64,000 nucleotides of DNA from contig NC_088304.1 of assembly GCF_032854445.1 (NCBI RefSeq), positions 17,833,850 to 17,897,849 of the forward strand, in the 5' to 3' direction. Position numbers and translations under genes: made by a program. This DNA comes from Liolophura sinensis (taxonomy: Eukaryota > Mollusca > Polyplacophora > Chitonida > Chitonidae). The first letter of the stretch is position 1. Each line of letters starts with the position of its first letter. A model generated the notes under the pieces. That model was not told the DNA's origin and did not search any database. It worked only from the letters and a program-made list of their open reading frames with translations. Of the stretch, positions 22,120-34,528 are shown in pieces.

Positions 22120-22302
22120 AAGTTAGGAATGACTTCGTGTAATTGGTAAGTGACTCCCGAAAAGTGTACCATCCGTGTTTAAGTCAGGGATGGCTTCGTG
22201 TAATTGGTAAGTGACTCCCGAAAAGTGTACCATCTGTGTTTAAGTCAGGGATGGCTTCGTGTAATTGGTAAGTGACTACCAAAAAGTGTACCATCTGTGT
22301 TT
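22120..22302 (+). repeat. 61-bp tandem array, three units
   Basis: Units at 22120, 22181 and 22242; core 'gcttcgtgtaattggtaagt'. Units two and three are almost identical. Confidence 0.95.
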
Positions 22303-23535
22303 TTTGAATCAAAAACTATCAGTTGGCACCAAACGTCTTCTATGAGAAAAATTTCTACATACATGTTCAAGAATTCTAAAATTGCTTTTTCTTGGCGTAT
22401 TCTCGCACTCGTTTTGCTTGTGTGACGTTGGTGACAATGAGCCTACAACTTCGCTCATTAGGGAAAACCTTCTGCCGTTGTCATGCGCAAGTCTATACGA
22501 CACTTTCCAAACGTCGGATTTTTCGCTAATCCGGATTCTTTACCCATCATACTGACTTCCATAATATCAGTGAAAACTTACTGTGCATGGTCTTAAAAAA
22601 TCAAATAAATATATAAAAAATAGCTTATACCAGATTTGTGTATTGTTGTACACCATGTGTGAGATCGACATTAGAGCGGAAGAAATTATTATTAGTGATA
22701 GACTGCGGAGAGCGCGTTTGTAAGTTCAGCATGAGAGAGCTTGTGAAGCTGACTTGCTTTATCACTGTCGAGAGCCTCAAAGATATATTAAAAAAACTGT
22801 GCGTTTGCGCAAACAGGATGAGAAATATTCAGTAAGTTTTTAAACATTTCTATCTAACTATAAAGGAAGGAATATCTGTATATTTGTTATAGGAGATTCT
22901 TCACAACTTTGTCTCATCCGCTCAACATCAAACTTGCCGATATATTTCTAAGGGTCTTAGTAAGTGCTTTGCCCGCTATTGGAATGCCAGTAATGCAATG
23001 ATGGTGTCACACACAGACAGTGCAGTAGCATGCCCGGAGTGTTGGTGTCTAGTTGTTACCACTGATTTAATTTTACAAGTTTAGGAAAATCTGAAATTCT
23101 TTTATGATGGAAACTATATTACTTATGTTAGGTTTTATCCAATCGCTTTATCCCATTGAGACAAGCCCGTCCATGTGCAATATTAATGACTGAGATGGAA
23201 AACTGCGATTGAGTTTTTCAAGAAGCGCCATTCATTGGTTATCCCTCTGTAGATATACATGCGGATAGAGGGGCCATTAGAAAAACGATACTTTGAACAT
23301 CCTGATATATTAGTCATGTGTTGCATGTAGTGTGAGACAACAATTAAACAGTCGTTGTGGCTTTGTACAGCCCCCAGTGCCACCTGTGGTCAGAAAACGC
23401 ACTGAAGCTATACCTATCTGGAAAACCATATAACGGTGCGGGGCCACGCAAGCGCCATCTGTGACATTTGCAGCAGACAGGCATGCGCTTGAAAAACACA
23501 CGGCGTGCCGGAGCTAGAGTCAGATTCCTGTTGAA
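22303..23535. other. Upstream flank of the potassium channel gene
   Basis: Noncoding. It should contain the 5' UTR and possibly promoter of the channel gene, but I see no well-placed TATA box. An in-frame TAG at 23515-23517 lies just before the channel ATG. Confidence 0.5.
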
Positions 23536-24105
23536 ATGAGAGCGAATAAGTGGGAAGACCTGTGCCCGACAGACGTGGACCTGAATATGAACTGTCACAG
23601 GACCTTGCAAACCTTGCACACAACGAGCAATCAACACGAAAATGATACCCATGATACCGATCAAATCATCACGCTGAATGTAGGGGGAGCAATTTTCCAG
23701 ACTTCTTACAGTACCCTCAGAAACATCCCCAACACCCGTTTGTGCACTCTCGCAGAGGAATTACCCAAAGCTTACCAAGGCAAGCCGAGATACTTCTTTG
23801 ATCGGAATCCGCAGTTGTTCAACTTTATTCTAGACTTTTACCGTACGGGCGAGTTGCATTTACCGAAGGGACACTGCGCTTTCTCCTTAAAGCGCGAACT
23901 TCATTTCTGGGGGCTGAATGAAGCCTGTGTATCTGAGTGTTGCTGGGCTCATTATGTCAAATCCACGAACCAGTACCGTCAGTACAAGAAGCTGCGGGAA
24001 GAGTTCAGAGGGATGGGCAGTGGGCCTCGTCAGGAGCACTTTGGTTCTTGGCGGGAGAAAGTTTGGCATTTTGTGGAAGATCCCAGATCGTCATGTGCAG
24101 CAAAG
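23536..24105 (+). CDS. Voltage-gated K+ channel (Kv2/3/4-type, Shaw-like), exon 1: N-terminus and T1 domain
   Basis: Exon 1 encodes residues 1-190. The T1 (BTB) tetramerisation domain spans about 43-140: ITLNVGGAIFQTSYSTLRNI, then RYFFDRNPQLFNFILDFYRT and ELHFWGLNEACVSECCWAHY. The zinc-binding motif H-X5-C-X20-CC is complete (H108, C114, C135, C136); this motif separates Kv2, Kv3 and Kv4 channels from Kv1. The exon ends at the segment before S1 (VWHFVEDPRSSCAAK). The start is the first ATG after an in-frame TAG at 23515. The donor after AAG (24103-24105) is GTATGT, phase 0; reading on without splicing stops after three codons. Exon 2 with the membrane domain begins at 45841. Shaw/Kv3-like is the best subfamily guess from the T1 and pre-S1 segment, with moderate certainty. 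Confidence 0.95.
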
Positions 24106-26730
24106 GTATGTCATTGAATATATCAGTGAGGGTTTTAATGCCACATTAGGGATGTTCTGTCATATCGTGGCGAGCTACGTCTTTGAATGTATGAGTGAGG
24201 GTTTTTAACTCCCCATTAGAAATGTTCCGCCATATCGTGGTGAGCTACGTCTTTCAATATATGAGTGAGGGTTTTAACGCTACATTAGGGATGTTCCGCC
24301 ATATCGTGGCAAGCTACGTCTTTGAATATATGAGTGAGTGTTTTAACGCCACATTAGGGATGTTCCGCCATATCGTGGCGAGCTACGCCTTTGAATATAT
24401 CAGTGAGGGTTTTAACGCCACATTAGGGATGTTTCGTCAAATCGTGGCAAGCTACATCTTTGAATATATCAGTGAGGGTTTTAACGCCACATTAGGGATG
24501 TTTCGTCAAATCGTGGCAAGCTACATCTTTGAATATATCAGTGAGGGTTTTAACGCCACATTAGGGATGTTTCGTCAAATCGTGGCAAGCTACATCTTTG
24601 AATATATGGGTGTGGGTTCTAACGCTACATTAGGGATGATCCGCCATATCGTGGCGAGCTACGTCTTTGAATATATGAGTGTGGGTTTTAATGCCACATT
24701 AGGGATGTTCCGTCATTTCGTGGCGAGCTACGCCTTTGAATATATCAGTGAGGGTTTTAACGCCACATTAGGGATGTTCCGCCATATCGTGGCGAGCTAC
24801 GTCTTTCAATATATAAGTGTGGGTTTTAAAGCCATATTAGAAATGTTCCGCCATATCGTGGCGAGCTACGTCTTTTAAATGTATGAGTGAGGGTTTTAAC
24901 GCTACATTAGGGATGTTCCGCCATATCGTGGCGAGCTACGTCTTTGAATATGTAAGTGTGGAGTTTAATGCCACATTAGGGATGTTCCGCCATATTGTGG
25001 CGAGCTACGTCTTTGAATATATGAGTGTGGGTTTAATGCCACATTAGGGATGTTCCGTCATATCGTGGCGAGCTATGTCTTTCAATGTATGAGTAAGGGT
25101 TTTAACTCCCCATTAGAAATGTTCCGCCATATCGTGGCGAGCTACGTCTTTGAATATATGAGTGAGGGTTTTAACGCCACAATAGGGATGTTCCGCCAAA
25201 TCGTGGCGAGCTACGTCTTTCAGTGTATGAGTGAGGGTTTTAAAGCTATATTAGGGATGCTCCGCCATATCGTGGCAAGCTACGTATTTTAATGTATGAG
25301 TGAGGGTTTTTAACTCCCCATTAAAAATGTTCCGCCATATCGTGGCGAGCTACGTCTTTCAATGTATGAGTGAGGGTTTTAACGCCACATTAGGGATGTT
25401 CCGCCATATCATGGGGAGCTACGTCTTTGAATATATGAATGTGGGTTTTAACGCCACATTAGGGATGTTCCACTATATCGTGGCTAGCTACGTCTTTGAA
25501 TGTATGAGTGAGGGTTTTAACGCCACATTAGGGATGTTCCGCCATATCTTGGCGAGCTACGTCTTTGAATATATGAGTGTGGGTTTTAACGCTACATGAG
25601 GGATGTTCCGCCATTTAGTGGCGAGCTACGTCTTTAAATGTATGAGTGTGGGTTTTAACGCCACATAAGAAATGTTCTGCAACATCGTGGCGAGGTACGT
25701 CTTTGAATATATGAGTGAAGGTTTTAACGCCACATTAGAAATGTTCCGCCATATTGTGGCGAGCTACGTCTTTCAATGTATGAGTGAGGGTTTTAACGCC
25801 ACATTAGGGATGTTTTGCCATATAGTGGCGAGATACGTCTTTAAATGTATGAGTGTGGGTTTTGACGCCACATAAGAAATGTTCCGCCACATCGTGGCGA
25901 GGTACGTCTTTGAATATATGAGTGAAGGTTTTAACGCCACATTAGAAATGTTCCGCCACATTGTGGCGAGGTACGTCTTGCAATGTATGAGTGAGGGTTT
26001 TAACGCCACATTAGGGATGTTTTGCCATATTGTGGCGAGATAAGTCTTTGAATATATGAGTGAGGGTTTTAACGCTACATTAGGGATGTTCTGCCATATC
26101 TTGGCGAGGTACGTCTTTGAATGTATGGGTGAGGGTTTTCAACTCCCTATTAGGAATGTTCCGCCATAACGTGGCGAGCTACGTCTTTGAATATATCAGT
26201 GAGGGTTTTAATGCCACATTATTGATGTTCCGCCATATCGTGGCGAGCTACGTCTTTGAATATATGAGTGAAGATTTTAACGCCACATTAGGGATGTTCC
26301 GCCATATCTTGTCGAGGTACGTCTTTGAATGTATGAGTGAGGGTTTTAACTCCCCATTAGGAAGGTTCCGCCTTTTCGTGGCGAGCTACGTCTTTCAATG
26401 TGTGAGTGAGGGTTTTAACGCCACATAAGAAATGTTCCGCCATATCGTGGCGAGCTATGTCTTTGAATGTATGAGTGAGGGTTTTAACTCTCCATTAGAA
26501 ATGTGCCGCCTTTTCATTGCGAGCTACGTCTTTCAATGTATGAGTTAGGGTTTTAACGCCACATTAGAAATGTTCCGTCATATTGTAGCGAGCTATTTCT
26601 TTGAATATATGAGTGAGGATTTTAACGCCACATTAGGGATGTTCCGCCATATCTTGGCGAGCTACGTCTTTGAATGTATGAGTGAGGGCTTTAACGCCAC
26701 ATTAGGGATGTTCCGCCATATCGTGGCGAG
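24106..26730 (+). repeat. 69-bp minisatellite, about 38 units, starting at the splice donor
   Basis: Total length 2625 bp, that is 38 x 69 plus 3. The first unit begins with the donor GTATGT itself (24106-24111); in later units the same place reads ctacgt or gtacgt. Core words: 'gggttttaacgccacattag', 'ggatgttccgccatatcgtg', 'gcgagctacgtctttgaat'. Because 69 is 23 codons, frames stay open across many units, for example 227 codons at 24195-24878 with a repeated FNATLGMFRHIVASY peptide. That frame lies in the intron, has no splice link to exon 1 and is not taken as a gene. The array ends at 'gtggcgag' before 'ctaaatgatt'. Confidence 0.97.
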
Positions 26731-26807
26731 CTAAATGATTTTGGTTTTTAACAGCACATTGGTAACGTTTTGCAAAGTTTTTGCAAGCGCTTCACTGTTT
26801 GAAATTT

Positions 26808-26887
26808 TTTTATTTATTTTAATTGGTGTTTTACCTCGTACTTAAGAATATTTGACTGATACGTCGGCCGCTAGTATCATGGTGGCA
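26808..26887 (-). mobile_element. SINE 3' fragment (common family)
   Basis: Minus-strand (aaat)n tail, then the reverse of 'gaatattcttgagtacggcg' with changes; truncated after 'catggtggc'. Confidence 0.7.
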
Positions 26888-27234
26888 TTATTAAAACGAA
26901 AGGGTGGAATTGATGGATGAACCCATAATTAATATGGATAAATTCATGATGCTTCCAAAAATGTTTTCGCCGCTTTAGACCAAGCCTTTCGATATTAGTT
27001 AATTGCGCAGTAACCCAAGAAAATAAGATAAGTCAAAGTTTCTGCCCTTTGTTTTTTAAGTCGCACAGGCTGTAACACAGAACATTTGAGTCAGTCGATC
27101 AAATTCTTCTGACAGCATTTTTGATGTTTCTTTAGCTTATTAGTACAGCTTCCATGCTTATTATCTGTGGTGTATATGTATGTGACACGAGGTGACAAAA
27201 CGTCCTAATTTGAAGTTAAGTTGCATTCTCGCAT

Positions 27235-27445
27235 CTGTCGATCGGCTTCTGACAAATGAGGTCGCATGCTCGAATCCAGCTTTCGCTGGTTCAGAAGTGT
27301 AGGCGAAGGGGTTTGCCAGATGCCTTGCAGTGGTTTATTCTCAGTTCGCTGGTATCCTCCTCCATAAGACTTACTGCTGTTATTTATACATGGAAATAAT
27401 TTAGTTATACGGCATTAAGCATCAATCAAATAAATGAATAAAGAA
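27235..27445 (+). mobile_element. Second SINE-like element, diverged
   Basis: Contains a B-box-like 'ctcgaatccagc' and ends 'catcaatcaaataaatgaat'. The body differs from the common SINE but the tail is alike, so it may be a related family with a different head. Boundaries approximate. Confidence 0.45.
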
Positions 27446-29384
27446 ATAAATGCAAATAGCAGAACACCTAAATGACCCGGGCAAACATTCATTATATTTC
27501 ATTAAAGGCAAAATCTTAGATAATTTTGTGCCTAAGATGGCTTATGAGCAGCATGAAGACAAAAATATGGGTTTTTCAGTAACTTTTTAAATAATAAAAT
27601 CCTACATTAAGTTAATTTACTACGATCCGTGACCATTTTGAGATGGAAGCATTCGTTTATCCTCTCAGTCATTGACACCTACAGTGACCCTGTAAACATA
27701 TGGCAAACACCACATCTTCCATTTCTGATGAAGAGATTTTAGTCACCTTACAAATCACCTAAAATGTAGTGTAAATGTTTTAGGGGAAGTGTGATGATTT
27801 TGTCACCGCCAAGATTGCCCTTTTCGCGAGGGTCTCCTGAAGTACCGATCAGAGCTGGTATTGAGACCCACGGACTGCGTGTTATGTATGACCAAATTTA
27901 AATTAAAATCGACATAAACAGGAGGCATACAAGAAACAAGACCATTGTAGAGTTCTTCTACAATTAAGCCTGATAGCCCGACTTATGTAGTGATTTTACG
28001 CTCATTGCCGCCATAATACACGACTCTCTACCAAAAGTCTGTACAGTGCATGACACGTCAACACCTTATAAATAGGCAAAACAAAGCGAAATAGCTTTTG
28101 CAAAATCGTCGTTAATAAGTTAATAACTAAAGCGTGAATATATCCATTCTGCTGGTGAAGTGGAGGCATGCTGTTTTTGTTTGTACGCGTGTTTGGTCAT
28201 GCGTCACATAAACCATATTATATCACAGAGGGTATCAGTTGAACGCCATCAATACAACACTTGCCGGATGAAGATTACATGGGGAACAGGCACCGATAAT
28301 GTATAAACGGTTTATTCTGACGGGTTTTGACAGGGTACACGATCAATGCAGTCAGTTCATTAACATGAGAACTGAATTTCTCATCTGCCATGCTCTCCAT
28401 GTCCAGACTGATACGGACCAATGCTGGATAATTCGAATCTAAAGAAAGCCGATTTATTAATCCCACCCACAACGATAGACATTTCAGCATTCTAATACAA
28501 AATCGTAAATCGTCATGAACATATATATGTATTTTAAACATTAAGCGCAGAAGGACCAAAGAGCGATGAATTTCATGACACATTTTTGGAACTCATACGA
28601 CAACAATGAAACGGTATCGGGGCGTTCCGCTGGGTGGGAAATACAGGGGTGGTGGGCACTGCTGGACAGCTGTCATCTGCCTTACTCAATGATTTTTTAT
28701 TGATGGAGTAATGATTTTCCAGTCATTATGTACATGAATGCACTCCCCCCTCACCCCCTCACCCCCATCCCCTATTACACACACACACACATGTGCCCTA
28801 AGAATCTCGTCGTTTATGTAGGTCATATTTATATGCCACTGCTAAAATGCTGAACGGCGGGGCTGAGGGTGAGATTGTGGAAATGAATGTCACTGGTCAC
28901 GGAATACTGTGTGAGCATTGAAGGTGACGTAATAATAGATATTGATATGACGAGGAGACGCACCAGTGTCTCCACAGGTGTACAATGCTGTCAATATCTC
29001 AGGAACACCTGTCACGTGGATGTATCATTAAAAGTGCACTACGCCATTTGAGTGTTGCACGGATTAACTGCACTGTTAGATTTCGGGAAGTAGTTTTAAA
29101 CGACATGTTGGATAATGTTAAATTTCTAACTAGTAGCAGTGTAGACTCCAAGCGTTTTGTGCTTATTACCAGAAGGCGGGTTATGCACACCAGCTGCAAT
29201 ACTGTCAAAATGATAATAGGTATAATCCCTTCATATGATTGATTGAATGAGTGATTATGCATTTGTTAGTTGGATCCGTGGAGAAGAAGGTGGAAGCGTA
29301 ATTCGTCCATCTGTGTGTATGTAAATATAACATGGCCAGGAAAAGCAAATAAGTTGTCTCACAAAAGTATGTACTGAGCTTCAT
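27446..29384. other. Intron sequence; no gene recognised
   Basis: C-rich run at 28744-28775 followed by (AC)n at about 28778-28793. Small frames on both strands near 28275-28583 and 28985-29262 have no recognisable domain. Confidence 0.5.
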
Positions 29385-29735
29385 CACACAATGACGGCAG
29401 ATAATAAGCTGTACAACGCAAATAAATCACAACTAATAAGCTGCATCACGTAATAAGCCGTGTGATCCAATAAGCTTCATCACACAATCATGGCAGATAA
29501 TAAGCTCTACAACGCAAATAAGTCACAAGTAATAAGCTGTATCACGTGATAAGCCGTGTGATCCAACAAGCTGTATCACACAATCACGGCAGATAATAAG
29601 CTCTACAACGCAAATAAGTCACAAGTAATAAGCTGTATCATGTGATAAGCCGTGTGATCCAACGAGCTGTATCACACAATCACGGCAGATAATAAGCTTT
29701 ACAACGCAAATAAGTCACATAAGTCGATTACAATA
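29385..29735 (+). repeat. 96-bp tandem array, about 3.6 units
   Basis: Units start at 29385, 29481, 29577 and 29673. Each contains several 'aataagct' words and 'gataagccgtgtgatcc', so an inner repetition of 'ataagc' every 10 to 25 bp is visible too. Confidence 0.93.
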
Positions 29736-30274
29736 AGTCAGATGTCAGTAGAATGGACGACCGTTGAAAAGACCTGCTGATAATCCATGTTTTATGATAT
29801 GCTCATTCAGTATTAAATAGGCGTTCACAGGCTGAAACGTTATGCGGATATTCAATCCGCAAATCTCGAAATCGATATGCGATTGAATATGAGATAAAGT
29901 GATCTGCACCTGTGAATATAGTATCTAGCTTGAATAATTTAAATGATGACCAAGTCCTGACTGGATAGGATCATGTCATATCCCAGTACTATACCCTCGT
30001 TCTTTTATCTAGCTGGTACGAGCCCGGCCGTGGGCTGAGATTGTCATATTATACCAAACTTGAGAAGAAATTCAAACATGGCAGTTTTCAAACAAGACTT
30101 AAAGTCGATCAGATATTAGTTAGTAGGCGTCAATATCCATCAAAGCATAATGGACTCCGCCCATTATCCACCACGCCTCTTATTTTGGAATAATTACAAC
30201 CTAACTCAAGGCAATGAATCTTGGTCTCGAAAACAAGCTCATGGAAGAAAATATTATACATCAGAAAACATAAT

Positions 30275-30492
30275 CTAACTGGTTGTTAGAGTGCTAGCGT
30301 TACGCAATGAATCGGAAGCCTCTCACCAATGCTGTTGCAGTGAGTTCAAGTCAAGCTCATGCTGGCTTTGTCTTCAGTCGTACGTGACTAGGTCTGTCTG
30401 GTTTCATCCCTGCATAATGCTAGCCGCGGTCGTGTGAATGAAATATTCTTGAAAACGGCATAAAAGTAAAAATGAAATAAATTAATTAATAA
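30275..30492 (+). mobile_element. tRNA-derived SINE (common family), diverged
   Basis: A partial A-box region (ggttgttagagtgctagcg), B box gagttcaagtc, body 'agctcatgctggctttgtct' and a degraded (aaat)n tail. An internal part of the body is deleted. Confidence 0.8.
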
Positions 30493-31389
30493 CTGCAATC
30501 ACTGCAATTATATGAACGCCCAACAGATCGGAGATTCTAGTGTTACATGTGACTAACAAAGGCAATTTAGGTAGTGACGTGAAGTGTTTCTACAGATTCT
30601 TCAGTATAAAGGACACTTGAGAAAAAACAAACAAACTAGTAGTATAAGCTGACTGTTTTAGTACAGGCCAGGAAATAATTGACTCCCACGGTCGCGCAAT
30701 TCTTACTTATAGCACGTTGCTGTTTATCCCACTTTGGGAAAGAACTTCTCATTTTATGAAGAATATTGACCACTTTATGCAAATGGCACTGTAGGATAAA
30801 TGAAAAAAACAGATGACATTAAACACTAGCTTAAGATAACAGCATTTAGCTGAGTTGAATATCTTTATTGACAAAGGCAGGATAATGAATCACGAAGAAT
30901 TGTTCCGTCCAAATTCTCTAAATGGTCTGTATAGTTTGTCAGTAACTCGCCAAAACGCTGGTGGTTTCTGCAGGGCATTTCGGTTACCTTCGCCTATATA
31001 ACTAACCCGAATTGTGTAAGTAAACATTATTGAGTAGCGTTAAGAACTTAGCGTTAAACAACACTCGCAAAAATAAATCTAAATGGCCTTCTTCGCTGAT
31101 AAACCATCCTGAATAAAATAACACACCAAACAGACAGACCAAAGAAATAGTCGACCGATATTAAATTCAGGCTTTAAAGTTTTTAGCAATGTCCACATTT
31201 TATATTTAACCTGAACGCACATTAAGGGATAATTAGGTATAAGGTGCAAAGTACATCGGCGAAATTGCTTGTAGGCTTATGTGTATTACTCGGTGTTCGA
31301 AAGAAAATTTGGTTACGTATAAACGTCGTAGTACACCGTATTGAGCATAATCCGTATGCGCCTACAACAGTGCTTGCATCTGTCCAGCA

Positions 31390-31545
31390 TATTTCTGAAC
31401 TGTTGACTGCGTCTCTTTTCATGAATACGTCATCATATTCTTACTTATATACTTTGATAATTGGTTTGTATTTCGCGTTGTTTGGGAAAATTGATCTGGT
31501 GACTATTGGCATGGAGCATCCATTATGGTTGATTCGGTTATGCGA
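31390..31545 (+). repeat. Dispersed repeat R1, diverged 3' part
   Basis: 'gactgcgtctcttttcatga' and the downstream 'ccattatggttga' match the right part of R1 at 19440-19520 and 41900-41990. Weak. Confidence 0.4.
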
Positions 31546-31599
31546 ATATCACTTTGTATGCTTAGATGCTTAACAGCTTCAACCCAGTTAGAAGTTTAT

Positions 31600-31722
31600 G
31601 TTTATTTAATTTTTTATTTATTTGATTGGTGTTTGATACGCCGTACTCAAGAATATTCCACTTGTAGGACGACTGCCAGCATTATGGTGGGAGGAAACCG
31701 GGCAGAGCCTGGGGGAAACCAG
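31600..31722 (-). mobile_element. SINE 3' half (common family)
   Basis: Minus-strand tail and body up to 'gggcagagcctgggggaaac', truncated before the tRNA head. Confidence 0.85.
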
Positions 31723-32372
31723 AATCTTATACTAATTGTACTCATGACAATGCTTTTAGATTCTAGCCAGTGTTTCAGCTAAACTGCTAAACAATGTACA
31801 ATTTGTCCTAACCCTAACATACCCATCCACAAAGCATGCGATTTGTTGCGGGTTCTGTTGTAGTGCTATCTAAACTGCGTTTTCACTGTGCCACATTTAG
31901 GTCACAGCTTGCCACAGTTTTACCATGTGTGGGGATTGGTTTTTTGTCCTTTTCTTTTCTGAAACAAGTACACGCTCTTTGTTTTGGAAAACCTCGAGAT
32001 TTGCACTGACCTGATAATGAAATGAACCCGCCTATACCAATATCAGTGAATCGCGTGACGAGGGCCAGATGTTGTGTTAACCCGATGTCCTGTCCCATAC
32101 GCAGTGCTGCCATCAGCAAAAAGAAAACAAAGTTGACAAAAACCCCACTCCTGCCTGACTATCAGCGGTTAGCTCAGAAACGTCACCTGTCAGAATTTCA
32201 GCAGACAAAAAGGCTGCTGTTACCCGACATCCTGGCAACAAAGACCCGTATGTGTACTTTTAATTTTTTATTCTTGTGATTTGTTCGCCCCGTGTAAACC
32301 ACGCTGTAGTTCATATTTTATGCGACCGCCCATCACAGTATTCTTGAGAGAGTTGCGAAATCTGCGTACATG

Positions 32373-32657
32373 GAAAGTGTGGTTATTTATTTATTTATTT
32401 GATTGGTGTTTTACGGCGTACTCAAGAATATTTCACTTATTCGACGGCGGCCAGCATTATGGTGGGTGGAAACCGGGCACAGCCTGGGGAAAACCACGAC
32501 CAGGTTGCTGTCAGGCCTTCCCACGTACGGCCGGAGAGGAAGCCAGCATGAGTTGGACTTGAACTCACAGTGACCGCATTGGTGAGAGACTTCTGGGTGA
32601 TTACACTACGCTAGCGCGCTAACCAACTGAGCCACGGAGGCCCCGAAAGTGTGGTTA
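32373..32657 (-). mobile_element. Full-length SINE with perfect 13-bp target site duplication
   Basis: The element occupies 32386-32644 on the minus strand, with intact A box (gctcagttggttagc), B box (gagttcaagtcc) and (aaat)n tail. The flanks 32373-32385 and 32645-32657 are both gaaagtgtggtta, a perfect target site duplication as made by LINE-driven insertion. This fixes the ends of the family. Confidence 0.95.
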
Positions 32658-33849
32658 GTTTGTGTCATGCTATTTTAGCTGCTGAGAACGGCCTTAAACA
32701 ACGACCAAATAAATAACATAAATATTTTAGATGCTTTGTCACGCAATGGGACGTCATCGCACGTGACATACTATGTTTGTCTTCGAATCTCCATTCATAC
32801 GAATCCCGAGTGCAGTGTTCTAGTGTCACTTATGCCTTACAACGCATATAACGCTATCTTACATTCGGTTTACACCACTGCCACCACTAGCAAAGTACAG
32901 AAATCTTTCTGCTGACAGCTGATTGCTTCAACTCTGACCATCCCAGAACCATACTTGTAAAGGCGTTGTTTCACATCAAAACCAGTGATGATAGAAAATG
33001 CATGAGTGCTAGCATCAAAGCACACAGATTCCAAACATTGTGTCGTATTTCGTTAGCCAAAGGGTTTCAAGGTTCAGAACCAATCACGTTTTACACTTTT
33101 TTTTGATACAGAAGAACATTAATTTTTAATGTATAGTTTGTATCAATAACATAATCTACTCTGCCATCTACTCTGCCATCTACCGAGGGCTTTAGTTATG
33201 GTATGTTACCGCTTACCAGGTGTAAAAACCGAGATCAAACACCTCAAGCGAATGGCAATAACCTACTTGCATAACGACGCTATTGTTCGACAGCGTGTGC
33301 TTTATTTTGCGTATTGTCCAGTTTCGGCGAACAGTTCTTAGGACATGGAATGGCACCAGAAATAATCTAGATTTCGTAATATACATATGTATATATTTTC
33401 AGTACTGATGCATGTAAGGCGACACCAAATTCCAAACCTTTATGCAATCTAAATCAATTGGGACTATTCATCTGGAGTGGAAGAAGTCCAATAGAAAAAA
33501 CACAGTCTTCGAAGCTATCAGTTGACCCGATGACTAGTGAAATCGCGATTAGGATATTTGGATTTCACCCTATCTTTGTGCCTATTTTACACAGGACAAC
33601 AACTAACCCATTAAAAGCGACCCTCAAAGCACATGTTATATACACAGCATACAGAATCAAGACTACAAAATTATCAAATACTTAAAAGTTCTATTTTATT
33701 TTCTTGTAAAACATGGGCATTGAGTAGAAAATACTGAACATTCAATACATTCTTCACCTATTCACAAAGACTAAGGCAATACAAGACTTTTGTAACCCCA
33801 GAAGAACATTTTGGACTGGAAAAATTAGTGTCCAGTTAATAACCTAATA

Positions 33850-34111
33850 GCCTCCGTGGCTCAGTTGGTTAGCGCGCTAGCGCAGCGTAATGGCCCAGGA
33901 GCCTCTCATCAATGCGCTCACAGTGAGTTCAAGTCCAGCTCATGCTGGCTTTCTCTCCGGGCGTACGTGGGAAGGTCTGACAGCAGCCTGCGGATGGCCG
34001 TGGGTTTCCCCGGGCTGTGCCCGGTTTCCACCCACCATAATGCTGGCCGCCGTCAAATAAGTGAAATATTCTTGAGTACGGCGTAAAACACCATTCAAAT
34101 AAATAAATAAA
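33850..34111 (+). mobile_element. Full-length tRNA-derived SINE (common family)
   Basis: Starts gcctccgtggctcagttgg, with B box gagttcaagtcc and (aaat)n tail to 34111. No clear target site duplication found. Confidence 0.92.
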
Positions 34112-34281
34112 TTATTTAATGACTTTTGATGTCAATAAAATGTTCTACACCCAGTGATATTTTTCAGAACATCAATTGTAGTGCCCTAGATGCACACGAG
34201 ACTGTTTCACCTGATAATTCATACATGTCAGAAATAGAAAAAAAAATGTGCACTCTTACCTTTGCTATTTCTTAGCACATA

Positions 34282-34340
34282 TCGCCACAATATGACTGAA
34301 ATATTGCCGACGTGGCCTAAAGCCATAATGATTCATTCAT
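34282..34340 (+). repeat. Short dispersed 3'-tail repeat, copy 1
   Basis: 'gaaatattgccgacgtggcc' then 'taaagccataatgattcatt'; similar words recur at 52078-52165 and 63893-63950. Looks like the 3' end of a retroposon family ending in (catt)n. Confidence 0.6.
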
Positions 34341-34407
34341 TCTCAGCACATAATCAGGTCATGTGTATTGTGTATATTTACTTTTTATAAGGATTATTGT
34401 GAATTAT

Positions 34408-34528
34408 CACACAGATATGGTAGAATACAAATTTTCGGATATGTAACCACACAGATGTGGTAGAATACAAATTTTCGGATATGTAACCACACAGATATGG
34501 TAGAATACAAATTTTCGGATATGTAACC
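34408..34528 (+). repeat. 40-bp tandem array, three units
   Basis: Units at 34408, 34448 and 34488, differing at one site (atatgg or atgtgg). Confidence 0.95.

Noticed and set aside
24195-24878. 227-codon frame of a 23-residue peptide repeat
   Set aside because: It lies in the intron minisatellite; the period is a multiple of three, so open frames arise automatically, and other units carry stops. No splice link to exon 1 is visible.
29385-29735. CRISPR-like array
   Set aside because: The repeats are directly tandem with no unique spacers, and the DNA is animal nuclear.
33850-33930. Possible tRNA gene
   Set aside because: A and B box words are present but the sequence continues as the common SINE and recurs many times; no complete cloverleaf is seen.
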